DNA of 64,000 nucleotides. Source: Pseudolactococcus laudensis. Its GTDB lineage: Bacteria; Bacillota; Bacilli; Lactobacillales; Streptococcaceae. Below the pieces are notes generated by a model. It was not told the DNA's origin. It saw only the letters and a program-made list of their open reading frames with translations, and ran no database searches. Positions within the stretch are counted from its first letter, which is position 1. Each line of letters opens with the position of its first letter. Of this stretch, positions 44,811 to 56,781 are shown piece by piece. The stretch is taken from positions 248,001 to 312,000 of the forward strand of contig NZ_JACBNY010000001.1 of the NCBI RefSeq assembly GCF_013449735.1, read 5' to 3'. Made by a program: the position numbers and the translations under genes.

Positions 44811-45956
44811 ATGAGAGAAGAAATGCTTGCGCTAATTTTAGCAGGGGGGCAAGGCACGCGTTTAGGTGCTCTAACTTCAACTGTTGCTAAACCAGCAGTT
44901 CAATTTGGTGGCCGTTATCGGATTATTGATTTTGCGCTTTCAAACTGTGTCAATTCAGGCATTAAAAATGTCGGTGTGATTACGCAGTATGAACCGCTTG
45001 AACTCAATGCTCATGTTGGAAATGGCTCAGCTTGGGGCCTTGATGGTATTGACAGTGGCGTGACGATTTTGCAGCCGTATTCGGCAACGGAAGGCAATAA
45101 ATGGTTCGAAGGAACCAGTCATGCTATTTATCAAAACATTGGCTACATTGACAAACTAGATCCTGAGTATGTCTTGATCTTGTCAGGTGACCATATCTAC
45201 AAAATGGACTATGACGACATGTTACATGCGCATAAGGACAGCCGGGCTAATTTGACCGTGGCTGTTATGGACGTGCCATTAGAAGAAGCTAGTCGTTTTG
45301 GTATCATGAATACGGATACATCTAATCGTATCGTTGAATTTGAAGAAAAACCAGAGGTTCCTAAATCAACAAAAGCCTCTATGGGGATTTACATTTTCAA
45401 CTGGAAAGAATTGCGTCAAATTCTACAAAGTGGCGAAAAAAATCAAATTGACATGTCTGACTTTGGTAAAAATGTCATTCCAACTTACTTGGAAGCCGGA
45501 GAACGTGTCTATGCTTACGAATTTTCAGGCTATTGGAAAGACGTTGGTACAATTGAATCTTTGCATGAAGCCAACATGGAGTATATTTCACCAGATAACG
45601 AATTAGATAGCCGTGACCGTAGCTGGAAAATTTATTCTCATAATGAAATTGCACCGCCTAACTTTATCAGTGAGACAGCAAAAGTCCGAGATTCTCTCGT
45701 TGTCGACGGTGCTATTGTTTCAGGTTCAGTGAAACATTCGATTATCTCAACGGATGTGCATATCCATGAGACAGCCGAAGTAGAGGATTCGTTTATCATG
45801 ACGAATTGTATCATTGAGCCAGGCGCAGTTGTCAAAAACGCCATTATTGGTGAAGGTAGCCGAATCGGTACTAATGTTAAAATCATTGGTACGAAGAAAG
45901 AAATCGGAGTTGTAGGGTATAAAGAAAAAGTGAGGGTAGAAGATGAAGATCGGTAA
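44811..45956 (+). CDS. glgC: Glucose-1-phosphate adenylyltransferase, catalytic subunit
   Basis: Makes ADP-glucose for glycogen. It is 381 residues. The nucleotide-binding start [46 protein letters not shown] (Asp) and EFEEKPEVP are all present, and a left-handed beta-helix hexapeptide domain follows from about 285. AAAGGAG precedes the ATG. The frame is intact and overlaps glgD by 14 bases. Confidence 0.95.
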   Translation: MREEMLALILAGGQGTRLGALTSTVAKPAVQFGGRYRIIDFALSNCVNSGIKNVGVITQYEPLELNAHVGNGSAWGLDGIDSGVTILQPYSATEGNKWFEGTSHAIYQNIGYIDKLDPEYVLILSGDHIYKMDYDDMLHAHKDSRANLTVAVMDVPLEEASRFGIMNTDTSNRIVEFEEKPEVPKSTKASMGIYIFNWKELRQILQSGEKNQIDMSDFGKNVIPTYLEAGERVYAYEFSGYWKDVGTIESLHEANMEYISPDNELDSRDRSWKIYSHNEIAPPNFISETAKVRDSLVVDGAIVSGSVKHSIISTDVHIHETAEVEDSFIMTNCIIEPGAVVKNAIIGEGSRIGTNVKIIGTKKEIGVVGYKEKVRVEDEDR

Positions 45957-47091
45957 ATATTGTGCTATTTTAGGAAATGCACTAGGAACACATAAACTAG
46001 ACCAATTAGTGAATTCACGACCACTTGCCACATTACCATTTGATGGTAAATATCGCTTGATCGATTTTCAACTTTCTAACTTGGTTAATGCAGGAATTAC
46101 TAATATTTGTGGGGTTTTCTCACAAAAAAATGTCCCGTCTGTTTTAGACCACATTAGAACAGGTCGTGAGTGGGGACTTAACTCACTTTTGAACCATTTC
46201 TTCGTAGGTTTCTATAGTAACGATGATATTGGTGAAACCGTTACGGATCAGACCTATTACCCACAACTTTTGACTTTCTTGCGTCGGTCACACAGTATTT
46301 ACACCGTTTTCTCAACAGCTGATGTTCTCTGTAATATCAACTTAGAGCAGTTGATTCATGTGCACGAGGTCAATCAACGGACGATGAGTGTTGTCTATAA
46401 AAAAATGCCGAAAGAACAGATGAGTTCAGTTAACAGCGTTCTTGATCTGGATGAAACAGATACAGTATCAGATGTGAAAGACTATGATGCAAGCCGCTAT
46501 GGTGAAGATGATTTAATTGCAATGTCAACAGGAATTTATATCATCAATACCGACTTCTTGATTAGTCTGATGGAAGTTGAGCAGTACGAAGCAGCACCAC
46601 GTAAATTACGTTTTCTCTTGTTGAATAAACTTGTGGAACTTGGCGCACTTGGTTATGAATATGCGGGTTACATGAAAAATATTCATGATGTGAAGTCGTA
46701 TTATGATGCGAACATGGATATGCTAGATCCTCAGAAATTCACGTCATTGTTGCATGCAACGCAAAAAGTTTATACGAAAGTAAAAAATGAAGAGGCAACT
46801 TATTTTGCCAATTCGTCTGAGATTTTTAACTCACAATTTGCCTCTGGCTCAGTCATTGAGGGACGTGTTGAAAATTCTATCATTTCTCGCCGTTGTCATC
46901 TTGACAAAGAAGCATCTATCAAGGATTCTATCATCTTCCCTAATGTCAAAATTGGTGCGGGTGCTCGTGTGGCATATGCCATTTTGGATAAAGAAGTTGA
47001 GATTGCACCAGGTATTCAAGTCATTGGTACAAAAGAAAAGCCAATCATTATTGAAAAATTTGGTCGTGTGACAGAGGATAGAATCTTATGA
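45943..47091 (+). CDS. glgD: Glucose-1-phosphate adenylyltransferase, regulatory subunit
   Basis: GlgC paralogue of 382 residues that forms a heterotetramer with GlgC. The glycine-rich GGQGTR loop is replaced ([17 protein letters not shown]), as in other GlgD proteins, so it is not expected to be catalytic by itself. It keeps the [19 protein letters not shown] block and a C-terminal beta-helix. Open frame, overlapping glgA by four bases. Confidence 0.94.
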   Translation: MKIGKYCAILGNALGTHKLDQLVNSRPLATLPFDGKYRLIDFQLSNLVNAGITNICGVFSQKNVPSVLDHIRTGREWGLNSLLNHFFVGFYSNDDIGETVTDQTYYPQLLTFLRRSHSIYTVFSTADVLCNINLEQLIHVHEVNQRTMSVVYKKMPKEQMSSVNSVLDLDETDTVSDVKDYDASRYGEDDLIAMSTGIYIINTDFLISLMEVEQYEAAPRKLRFLLLNKLVELGALGYEYAGYMKNIHDVKSYYDANMDMLDPQKFTSLLHATQKVYTKVKNEEATYFANSSEIFNSQFASGSVIEGRVENSIISRRCHLDKEASIKDSIIFPNVKIGAGARVAYAILDKEVEIAPGIQVIGTKEKPIIIEKFGRVTEDRIL

Positions 47092-48527
47092 AGATATTAT
47101 TAGTGGCTGCAGAGGCTGCACCGTTTATTAAAACGGGTGGCTTGGGTGATGTTATTGGTGCCTTACCTAAATCATTAAAGCAAGATGCGACAACTGAAAC
47201 GCGAGTTATCTTGCCTTACTATAAAAAGATTGCTGAGAAATACGGTGCACAAACTGAGGATGTCTTTTGGACATTTATCGACGTTGGTTGGCGTCATCAA
47301 TATGTCGGGATTAAAAAAATAGAATTTGAGGGGACTATTTTCTATTTTGTTGACAATGTGGATTATTTTGGTGGCCGTGACGAAGTTTATGGTTATGATG
47401 ATGATGGTGAACGGTTTGCCTTCTTCCAACTTGCTGTTGCAGAAGTTATAGAGCGCTTGGATTATGTGCCAGATATTCTTCATGTCAATGACTACCATAC
47501 TGCTTTACTGCCTTTCCTGATTAAGGAAAAGTATAAGTGGATTCAAGCCTTCTCTCAGATTAAAACTGTCTTAACCATTCATAATATTGAATTTCAAGGT
47601 TATTTCGATCCGAATATGCTGCCTGATTTATTTGGTATGGGAACAGAGCGCTACGATGATGGAACTGTTCGTTTGGCGGATTGTTTCAACTGGTTAAAAA
47701 CGGGGATTCTCTACGCAGACCGTGTGACCACTGTATCCCCCACTTATGCTGAGGAGATTAAGACGCCTGAGTTTGGTAAAGGTTTAGAGGTTATTTTGCG
47801 CATGGAATCAGGCAAGTTAACCGGCTTGATTAATGGGATTGATACAGCACTTTATGATCCAATGACAGATCCTAATCTTGCAGTACCATTTAATGCAGCA
47901 GATTTATCTGGTAAATATACCAATAAACAAATCCTTCAAGAACGTCTAGGCTTACCCGTTAGAAATGATGTGCCTGTAATTGGTATCGTCAGTCGATTGA
48001 CCTATCAAAAAGGGTTTAATCTTGTAGTTGATGAGATGATTCATATTTTGCAACGCGATGTGCAAGTTGTCTTATTAGGTACAGGTGATCCAAAATTTGA
48101 ACATGATTTTGCTTACTTTGGTCAAGCTTATCCGGATAAATTCTCGGCTAATATCACTTTTAACTTAGAATTAGCACAGATGATTTATGCTGGTAGTGAT
48201 CTCTTCTTAATGCCTTCAGCCTTTGAGCCATGTGGTTTATCGCAAATGATGAGTATGCGCTATGGTACATTGCCTTTGGTACATGAAACAGGTGGTTTGA
48301 AAGATACTGTTCTACCTTATAATGAATTTGATGGTAGCGGTACAGGCTTTAGTTTTCATGAGTTTTCCGGCTACCAATTGGTGCAGACACTCTTTTATGC
48401 CTTAGATGTTTACTTTAATCATCCAACTGCTTGGTCAAGCTTACAAAAAAATGCCATGATAGCTGATTTTTCTTGGGATACGGCAAGTCTTGCCTATCTT
48501 GAGCTCTATAAATCATTACTGAACTAA
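47088..48527 (+). CDS. glgA: Glycogen synthase
   Basis: ADP-glucose-dependent GT5 synthase of 479 residues. The N-terminal ADP-glucose site KTGGLGDV is at 18-25. [11 protein letters not shown] and [12 protein letters not shown] lie in the N-terminal Rossmann domain. The C-terminal GT-B domain has SRLTYQKGF and [21 protein letters not shown] (Glu of the E-X7-E motif). The frame is intact although branching enzyme and phosphorylase genes on either side are broken. Confidence 0.95.
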   Translation: MKILLVAAEAAPFIKTGGLGDVIGALPKSLKQDATTETRVILPYYKKIAEKYGAQTEDVFWTFIDVGWRHQYVGIKKIEFEGTIFYFVDNVDYFGGRDEVYGYDDDGERFAFFQLAVAEVIERLDYVPDILHVNDYHTALLPFLIKEKYKWIQAFSQIKTVLTIHNIEFQGYFDPNMLPDLFGMGTERYDDGTVRLADCFNWLKTGILYADRVTTVSPTYAEEIKTPEFGKGLEVILRMESGKLTGLINGIDTALYDPMTDPNLAVPFNAADLSGKYTNKQILQERLGLPVRNDVPVIGIVSRLTYQKGFNLVVDEMIHILQRDVQVVLLGTGDPKFEHDFAYFGQAYPDKFSANITFNLELAQMIYAGSDLFLMPSAFEPCGLSQMMSMRYGTLPLVHETGGLKDTVLPYNEFDGSGTGFSFHEFSGYQLVQTLFYALDVYFNHPTAWSSLQKNAMIADFSWDTASLAYLELYKSLLN

Positions 48528-48650
48528 GGTCGCTCTAAAATACTCGAAATTAGAAAATTTAGAGAGAACCTTGCCCTAAAAGTGTGTTAAAATGAAATAA
48601 ATGTGAAAAAACATTTTAAACATACTAAATAAGATGAGGTGGCTATCGTG

Positions 48651-51043
48651 ATGCAATTAACCAAAGAAAAAATTATCCAAGATTTTAAAATGCAACTTCA
48701 TGAAGATTTCATGATTCAAAATACTGAGGCGACAGCTGATGAGCGCTTTATTGCATTAGCGAAACTAATTAAATGTTATGTCATGCCGGATTGGCTTCGT
48801 CGTCGTGACGAAATTGTCAAAGAACAGAAAAAAACTGCCTACTATTTTTCAATCGAGTTTTTACCAGGTAAGATGTTACAGACCAACCTTTTGAACCTCG
48901 GTATTTATGACTTGGTTCAAGAAGCTTTGTGTGAAATCGGTGTTGACTTGATGGATTTGGTCGATGCAGAGCGTGATATGGCTTTGGGAAATGGTGGTCT
49001 AGGACGTTTAGCGTCTTGTTTTATGGATAGTCTACCGACAATCGGTGCGCCAGGATTTGGCAATGGCATACGGTATAAGTACGGTTTATTTAAACAAAAA
49101 ATCGTGAATGGCTACCAAGTTGAACTACCAGATGCTTGGTTATCTTCTGATGGTAATGTGTGGGAAACTAAGAAGCCCCACTCGGCAGTGGATGTCAAAA
49201 TCTATGGTAATGTTTATCTCGTGCCTCAAGAGAATGGCGATTTAAAACCTATCTACGAAAATGTTAAGACCCTTCGCGCTGTCCCTTACGACATTACGCA
49301 AATTGGTTTTAAAAATGATGTGGTCAATAATCTGCGTTTGTGGGATGTGGAAATTCCAGAGAAATATGAGTTGGATTATCCGACACTAGCTGATCGTCGT
49401 CGTATCGAGGATATTACAAGTGTCCTTTATCCAGATAATGCGACACGTGAGGGTCAATCTCTACGCTTGATTCAGGAATATTTCATGGTGTCAGCTGGTT
49501 TGCAGACGATTGTCGCGTCTTACGCTAAGATGGGACTTCCGATGGCGAAAATTCATGAAAAAGTTGCCGTGCATATTAATGACACACACCCTGCAATGGC
49601 GGTACCTGAATTGATGCGTATTTTGGTCGATGAGTATGATTTGGATTGGGATGATGCTTGGGCAGCAACGACACAAGTCATGAGCTACACCAATCATACG
49701 ATTTTGTCAGAGGCACTTGAAAAATGGGATGCGGGTCTGTTTAAAGAGATTGTGCCACGGATTTACCAGATTGTCGGTGAAATTGATCGTCAGTTTGTGA
49801 AAGCGTGGGTAGGTAAAGTTGATGCGCCTGTGATTAATCATACACGGATTATCCAAAATAATCAGATTCATATGGCGAATTTGTCGATTATTGGTGGGCA
49901 TTCGGTCAATGGTATGGCAAAACTCCATACAGAGCTGTTGATTGAAGATGTCCTTAAAGATTTTTACCTCCTTTATCCAGAGAAGTTTAATAATAAAACT
50001 AACGGTATCGCGCAACGTCGTTGGAGTCAGATTGCTAACCCTGGCATGTCTGCGTTATTAGATAAGCAAATCGGTGATGGTTGGCGTTCAAATATTCATG
50101 AGTTATTAAAATTAGAAGACTTTCTAGACGATGCATCTGTTCAGCTTGATTTTTATCAAGTCAAGCAGGCGAATAAACAACGCTTAGCTGACTATGTCAA
50201 GAAAACACAAGGTATCGACTTACCAATTCATGCGATTTTCGATGTGCAAGTTAAGCGGCTCCATGCCTACAAGCGTCAGCTACTCAATGTCATGCATATC
50301 ATCAAACTCTATCAAGATTTGAAAGATAATGCAGCATTAGAGATTACACCGCGTGTCTTTTTCTTCGGTGCAAAGGCAGCCCCTGGCTATCACTTTGCGA
50401 AATCAGTGATTAAAATCATCAACGAATTGGCAAACTTGATTAACAACGATGAGAGCTTGAGAAATCAGTTAAAAGTTGTTTTTCTAGAAAATTACAATGT
50501 CAGCCTAGCTGAACTCATTGTCCCTGCGGCAGATGTTTCTGAGCAAATTTCAACTGCTGGGAAAGAAGCGAGTGGTACTTCTAACATGAAGTTCATGATG
50601 AATGGCGCGATTACTTTAGCGACACTTGATGGTGCCAATATTGAAATCAAAGATGCAGTCGGTGAGAGGATAATATTGTTATCTTTGGAATGGATAAGGA
50701 TGCAGTTTATGGTCACTATGCACGTCATGACTATAATTCACGTCATATCTATGAAACCAATCCGAGATTGAAACGCGTCGTTGATGCGTTCACTGATGGT
50801 ACGATTCCTAATACTCACTATGAAGGCCATGAGATTTGGGATGCTTTAATTTCTTATAATGATGAATATTTCTTGCTTGAAGATTTTGATGATTATGTGG
50901 CTAAGCAAGCCTATATTTCAGAACTTTACAAGGATAAGAATACATGGCAATCTAAGGCGATGAAAAATATCGCCAACTCAGGTCGTTTCACAAGTGATGA
51001 TACAATCGAGCTATATGCGCGTGAAATCTGGGAAATTATTTAA
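48651..51043 (+). pseudogene. glgP: Glycogen phosphorylase, frameshifted near the C-terminus
   Basis: GT35 enzyme releasing glucose-1-P from glycogen. ALGNGGLGRLASCFMDSL near 110-127, HINDTHPAMAVPELMR, QVKRLHAYKRQLLN and the PLP region EASGTSNMKFMMNGAITLATLDGANIEI (Lys binds PLP) are present. After DAVGE the sequence GAGAG at 50664-50668 holds a duplicated AG. The frame then runs to a stop at 50771. Removing two bases restores DNIVIFGMDKDAVYGHYARHDYNSRH to the end at 51043, about 796 residues. ATG 48651 follows GAGGTGG. The product as read lacks the last 117 residues or so. Confidence 0.88.
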
Positions 51044-51054
51044 ACACTAGTTTG

Positions 51055-51087
51055 AAACAAGTCATTTTAAAAATGACTTGTTTTTTT
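51055..51087 (+). terminator. glg operon terminator
   Basis: AAACAAGTCATTTT pairs with AAAATGACTTGTTT, followed by Ts. Confidence 0.9.
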
Positions 51088-51100
51088 ATTCCCTTTAGGG

Positions 51101-51133
51101 AAAAAAAACTTGTAGGCAATCTCCCACAAGTTT
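51101..51133 (-). terminator. Terminator of the flavoprotein gene
   Basis: On the minus strand AAACTTGT and ACAAGTTT form a stem followed by a T run (51101-51105 on the plus strand as A). Confidence 0.7.
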
Positions 51134-51149
51134 ACTTATCTAAAATGAT

Positions 51150-52643
<1,494 letters not shown>

Positions 52644-54218
52644 ATGAATTTTTTTAACCGCGCCATTCGCTCAGTGACACGACAAAAGTCAAAATCGATG
52701 ATTCTATTTGCTGTTATTTTCGTACTTGGTAATATTTTAGCAGGTAGTGTTATTATTCAGCAATCTACACAAAATGTTGAAAAAACGACTAAGGAACAAA
52801 TGGGGGCGATTGCAACCGTTGGGATAGACTGGAGTAATCCTAAAAATCAAAAAGTCATTGAACAAATGACGGCGGATGAATACTCAGCATTAACTGAAAA
52901 AATCATTCAAAAGATTGCGGATAGTCCTTATGTCAAAAATTATGATTATTCTGAGCAAACTGGTTATAATTCTAAGTTGCTTAAACCTTATGACCCAGCA
53001 GCAGATAAAAAAGCTGAAGAACCAGATAATGGCGCAGATGGAGGGTTTGTTAATACCTATATTCCGGTTAGGGGCGTACAGGACCCAAAAATCATGGATA
53101 TTGCTTTAGGAAAAATCAAGCTAGTTGATGGTAGTATTTTTACAGCAGATGATATAAGTAAAGGGGCAAATGTCGTCTTTATTTCTAAGAAATTTGCTGA
53201 GAAAAACGGCCTTCACGTTGGCGATGAAATGACCATTGACCAAACGACTGAAGGTATGGTAAATCCAGAAAAAGCAGAAAGTTCAGAGCCAGTCAAGTCA
53301 TTTGATACCAAATTTAAGGTTGTTGGGACCTATGATGTACTAGAACAAGTTCAGAAAAAATCTGGTCAATCAGGTAAAGCATCTAATGACTCAGTTGTTC
53401 ATGCGGCAGCTTTTCCTGGTGGCTCACCGCAAGATATGTTTGATTTTGATAATTATAATACTATCTACATGCCTAACAAAGCAGTTCATAATATGTCACA
53501 AGGCTTTAGAAAATTCCTTCAAGCAGAAATGCCTGAGGTGATGTCAGGTGTTAGCCAAGAAGATATTGACGCAGCTGATAAACCTTACTATACAACTATT
53601 TATCAGCTGAAATCAGTTGATGATTTAGATAAGTTCAAGGCTGATACCAAACCTCTTTTACCCAAGAACTATTCAGTTATGGCATCAACAGATGAATTTG
53701 ATAATATTGCAGGACAGTTCAATAAGCTCTCTAAAATTGCCAAAGCGGTTATTATCGCAGCAGTTTTGCTTTCAATTGTCTTGATTTTACTGGTTATCCT
53801 ACTCTTTATGCGAGACCGCAAACGCGAATTGGGCATTTATCTATCACTTGGTGACAAGAAATCGAATGTTATTTTGCAAATTATGGTTGAAGTGTTAACC
53901 GTAGCTATCATTGCCTTAGTTATTTCGCTGACTACTGGGAAATTCTTGGGAAGTTTCGCGTCAGAAGCCTTTCTAAGTTCAGATAGTGGTCAGTCTGCAA
54001 ATGGTGGAATGAGTGGTAGTATGATGAGTTCATCTGCTATGTTCAATACAGGTATAGCGGTTGATGCAGATACAATAGCGAAAAATTATGCTGTTTCATT
54101 TACACCTTTTTATATTGTCACTTATCTGCTTGCAGGTTTAAGTACAGTTATTGTGTCAGTCCTTTTATCAACGCTTTATATTTTTAAATTAAAGCCAAAG
54201 AAAATTTTGTTGGGGTAA
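52644..54218 (+). CDS. FtsX/MacB-type ABC transporter permease
   Basis: 524 residues. One N-terminal membrane segment (about 18-38) is followed by a large extracytoplasmic domain (about 40-365), then three segments (about 370-395, 420-440, 490-515), the MacB/FtsX layout. It follows AAAGGAGC. The ATPase starts six bases after its stop. Such systems move or sense envelope-active compounds (bacteriocins, lipoproteins) rather than import nutrients. A short SGGMSGSMMSSSAMF stretch lies in the external loop before the last segment. Confidence 0.85.
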   Translation: MNFFNRAIRSVTRQKSKSMILFAVIFVLGNILAGSVIIQQSTQNVEKTTKEQMGAIATVGIDWSNPKNQKVIEQMTADEYSALTEKIIQKIADSPYVKNYDYSEQTGYNSKLLKPYDPAADKKAEEPDNGADGGFVNTYIPVRGVQDPKIMDIALGKIKLVDGSIFTADDISKGANVVFISKKFAEKNGLHVGDEMTIDQTTEGMVNPEKAESSEPVKSFDTKFKVVGTYDVLEQVQKKSGQSGKASNDSVVHAAAFPGGSPQDMFDFDNYNTIYMPNKAVHNMSQGFRKFLQAEMPEVMSGVSQEDIDAADKPYYTTIYQLKSVDDLDKFKADTKPLLPKNYSVMASTDEFDNIAGQFNKLSKIAKAVIIAAVLLSIVLILLVILLFMRDRKRELGIYLSLGDKKSNVILQIMVEVLTVAIIALVISLTTGKFLGSFASEAFLSSDSGQSANGGMSGSMMSSSAMFNTGIAVDADTIAKNYAVSFTPFYIVTYLLAGLSTVIVSVLLSTLYIFKLKPKKILLG

Positions 54219-54224
54219 TGAGCT

Positions 54225-54896
54225 ATGTCAATTATTGAAACTAAGAAACTGAATTATTACTATCAAGATGGTGATATGCAACGCTATATTTTAAGAGATA
54301 TATCGGTTAGCTTTGAAAAAGGACAATTCTACACGATTGTTGGCGAATCCGGTTCTGGGAAAACAACTTTTCTAGCCATGATTGCTGGTTTAGATGTGGC
54401 AAAAGATGGTCAAGTTCTTTTTGAAGGAACCGATATTCAGACTATCGGACTTGAAAATTATCGTCGCAATAAAATCTCGATTGTCTTTCAAAATAATAAT
54501 CTAGTGCCTTATTTAACAGCGATTGAAAATGTCCTTGTGGCAATGGATATCACAGATAATACACTACTTGCTGATCAAAAAACGGTGGCTTACAATCTAC
54601 TAGATTATATCGGGATTACACATGAGAAGGCAGACCGTTTAGTGAGCGAGTTATCAGGTGGGGAGCAACAACGGATTGCGATAGCTCGAGCACTTGCAAC
54701 CAATAGTGATGTCATCTTAGCAGATGAGCCAACTGGGAACCTTGATGAAGATCGTGAAGGTGAGATTGTCGAAATATTTAAACGTTTGGCACATGACAAT
54801 AAAAAAGCGGTCATTGTTGTGACACATTCTCAAGAGGTGGCAGAAAAATCTGATGTGACTTACCGTTTGAAAAAAGGAAATTTAATTAATGAGTGA
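54225..54896 (+). CDS. MacB/LolD-type ABC ATPase
   Basis: 223 residues. Walker A GESGSGKTT near 38, signature LSGGEQQR near 142, Walker B VILADEPTGNLDE near 162 and H-loop VTHSQEV near 202 are intact. It partners the preceding permease and overlaps the following PASTA gene by eight bases. Confidence 0.93.
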   Translation: MSIIETKKLNYYYQDGDMQRYILRDISVSFEKGQFYTIVGESGSGKTTFLAMIAGLDVAKDGQVLFEGTDIQTIGLENYRRNKISIVFQNNNLVPYLTAIENVLVAMDITDNTLLADQKTVAYNLLDYIGITHEKADRLVSELSGGEQQRIAIARALATNSDVILADEPTGNLDEDREGEIVEIFKRLAHDNKKAVIVVTHSQEVAEKSDVTYRLKKGNLINE

Positions 54897-56424
54897 TTTT
54901 TTATCAAATTTTACGAGCGATAAATACAAGAAGGATGCCGAAGAGCATAAGCTTGTAATGCCCGATACAGAAGTGACAGAGACGGATATAGAAAATTCGT
55001 CAGTTGCGTCTGTCGATTCAGATACTTTAGAAGATGTGACGCCTGATCTATCTGAAGTTGATATCTCTGATGCTGTATCTGATGAAATGTTAGAAGACGC
55101 TATCACTAGCGACTTTTCTCATGAAGCATTCGAAGGCGAAAAAAATGAAGAAAACTTTACTGATGTGTCAGAAGATGAATTAGACAACGAAACTGACGTA
55201 TCAGACGATGATTTAGAGTCATTTCTGATGGAACTGGCTGCCTCTTCTTCTGAGGATGATATGGTAGTCAAAGATCAATCTTTTGCTAAAAAACAAAAAA
55301 TAAAACGAGGCATTATTGCAGGTTCAAGTCTTTTGGCGGTCATTGCGATTGCGTGGTTTTATTATGGTCAGACACATGTTAAACTACCTGATTTTACAGG
55401 GAAATCTGTAAGTACAGCACAAACTTGGGCAGATGAACATAAGGTCAAATTAGAAGTGAAACGTGTTTATGATTTTGAGAAAGAAGCCAATATTGTTATC
55501 AAAGAATCTGATAAAAATAGGACAATTTCTAAGAAAAAAACAGTTAATCTGACAGCTAGTTTAGGGGCAAACCCAAAAGAAAAAATTGAACTCCCAGATT
55601 TTTCTAAGATGCCAGTTGCTGAGGCGCGTGAGTTTATCAAGAAAAATAAACTAGAAAATACATCTGTCCAACTTGATTATTCGGAGACAGTAGCAAAAGA
55701 TACTTATCTCAAACAAACTTTTGCAAATCAGGCTGTCACGCCTGAAACCTTTAAGCGTGAAGATAATTTGACACTTTATTACTCTAAAGGTAAAGAACCT
55801 GTCGTACAAAATATCGAGGTTCCAGACTTTTCAAGTCAAACTAAGGAACAAATTAACACTTGGAGTAAGGAAAAAGGTGTAAAGGTCGCTTTCGAATACG
55901 CTGAGAGTGAGTCGCTTGAGGCAGACAAGGTGATTTCTCAATCAGTTGCTAAGGGTCAGAAAGTATCGAAAGTAGATACGATTACAATCAAGCTTTCTCT
56001 TGGTAAGCCAATGACTGTACCAGATTTTTCAAGGTTTACTTTTGATGAATCTAGCGGAGCAGCTAAAAATCTACCTGTTATTTCAAAACAAGTTTATAGC
56101 GATACAGTCCCCTATGGTGGCTTTATCAGCCAGTCGATACCAGCAGGTACCCAGTATTTCGCAAAAGATACAATACCTGATATTACGGCGGTTTACTCAC
56201 TTGGACGAGTTTATATTAAGGATTTGAAAGGGCAAACTGAGGGCGACTTGCAGGGAACTTTTTATAATGACTATACATCGAAAGGTGCTAATATTTCCTA
56301 TCGCGTGCAGTATGTTAACAGTCCTGAAACCAAGGGTACCGTTGTTGGTCAGAGTTCGCTTAATGAGTTTGTCCCACTATCTTGCACAGTCTTTATTCAA
56401 ATCAGTAATGGTCACGAAAAATAA
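54889..56424 (+). CDS. Membrane-anchored PASTA-repeat protein
   Basis: 511 residues. A strongly acidic cytoplasmic N-terminus (1-135) and a basic KKQKIKRG precede one membrane segment (about 142-157). At least three PASTA-like repeats follow outside: from KLPDFTGKSVSTA, IELPDFSKMPVAEA and IEVPDFSSQTKEQ, with a fourth, weaker one from TVPDFSRFTF. There is no kinase or transpeptidase domain. PASTA domains usually contact muropeptides or beta-lactams in PknB/PBP2x. Here the unit is coupled to an ABC transporter, suggesting a wall-sensing or docking partner. Function is inferred only. Confidence 0.8.
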   Translation: MSDFLSNFTSDKYKKDAEEHKLVMPDTEVTETDIENSSVASVDSDTLEDVTPDLSEVDISDAVSDEMLEDAITSDFSHEAFEGEKNEENFTDVSEDELDNETDVSDDDLESFLMELAASSSEDDMVVKDQSFAKKQKIKRGIIAGSSLLAVIAIAWFYYGQTHVKLPDFTGKSVSTAQTWADEHKVKLEVKRVYDFEKEANIVIKESDKNRTISKKKTVNLTASLGANPKEKIELPDFSKMPVAEAREFIKKNKLENTSVQLDYSETVAKDTYLKQTFANQAVTPETFKREDNLTLYYSKGKEPVVQNIEVPDFSSQTKEQINTWSKEKGVKVAFEYAESESLEADKVISQSVAKGQKVSKVDTITIKLSLGKPMTVPDFSRFTFDESSGAAKNLPVISKQVYSDTVPYGGFISQSIPAGTQYFAKDTIPDITAVYSLGRVYIKDLKGQTEGDLQGTFYNDYTSKGANISYRVQYVNSPETKGTVVGQSSLNEFVPLSCTVFIQISNGHEK

Positions 56425-56461
56425 CTAAAAACGAGACTGAGACAAACATCTTGTAACAAAT

Positions 56462-56510
56462 AGACTATAAACGATTTCGATATTAATCGGTATTGGTTAT
56501 AGTCTTTTTT
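56462..56510 (+). terminator. Terminator after the PASTA gene
   Basis: AGACTATAA (56462-56470) pairs with TTATAGTCT (56497-56505), followed by Ts, with an inner CGATT/AATCG stem. The preceding GAGACTGAGACAAA weakly resembles the GCTAGGACA repeats at 843 and 9168. Confidence 0.8.
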
Positions 56511-56530
56511 GTATAGCTTTTGATGGTTGT

Positions 56531-56553
56531 AAGAAAGAATACGAAATTGGTAA
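56531..56553. repeat. Half-copy of the palindromic intergenic repeat
   Basis: AAGAATACGAAATTGGTA (56536-56553) is the right arm of the palindrome at 9278-9320; the left arm is absent. Confidence 0.5.
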
Positions 56554-56640
56554 TAGAACTGCTAATTTTGTTATTAAGGAGCTTTTGGAAAATGGTTGCT
56601 GCACCATTGAAAAATAAGTCACAAATTCATGACAAAATCC

Positions 56641-56703
56641 TTGAAAAAATCCCTAAAAAGCGGTAAAATGAATCAAATTGATTTTTTAGTGAAAACGATA
56701 ACA
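56641..56703 (+). promoter_or_regulatory. pgi promoter with a perfect cre-type site
   Basis: TTGAAA (56641-56646), 17 bp, TAAAAT (56664-56669). TGAAAACGATAACA (56690-56703) fits the CcpA consensus TGWNANCGNTNWCA at every position and lies about 14-27 bases after the likely start of transcription. Confidence 0.65.
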
Positions 56704-56781
56704 GTTTGCTAGAAAATCCAACTTGACGCATGAGCGTTAAGAGAAACGTGTGTTCCCACACCAATTAATTAAGGAGAAAAC

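Noticed and set aside
50661-50771. Programmed frameshift in glgP
   Set aside because: No slippery heptamer or pseudoknot is apparent at the AG duplication; a mutation is simpler.
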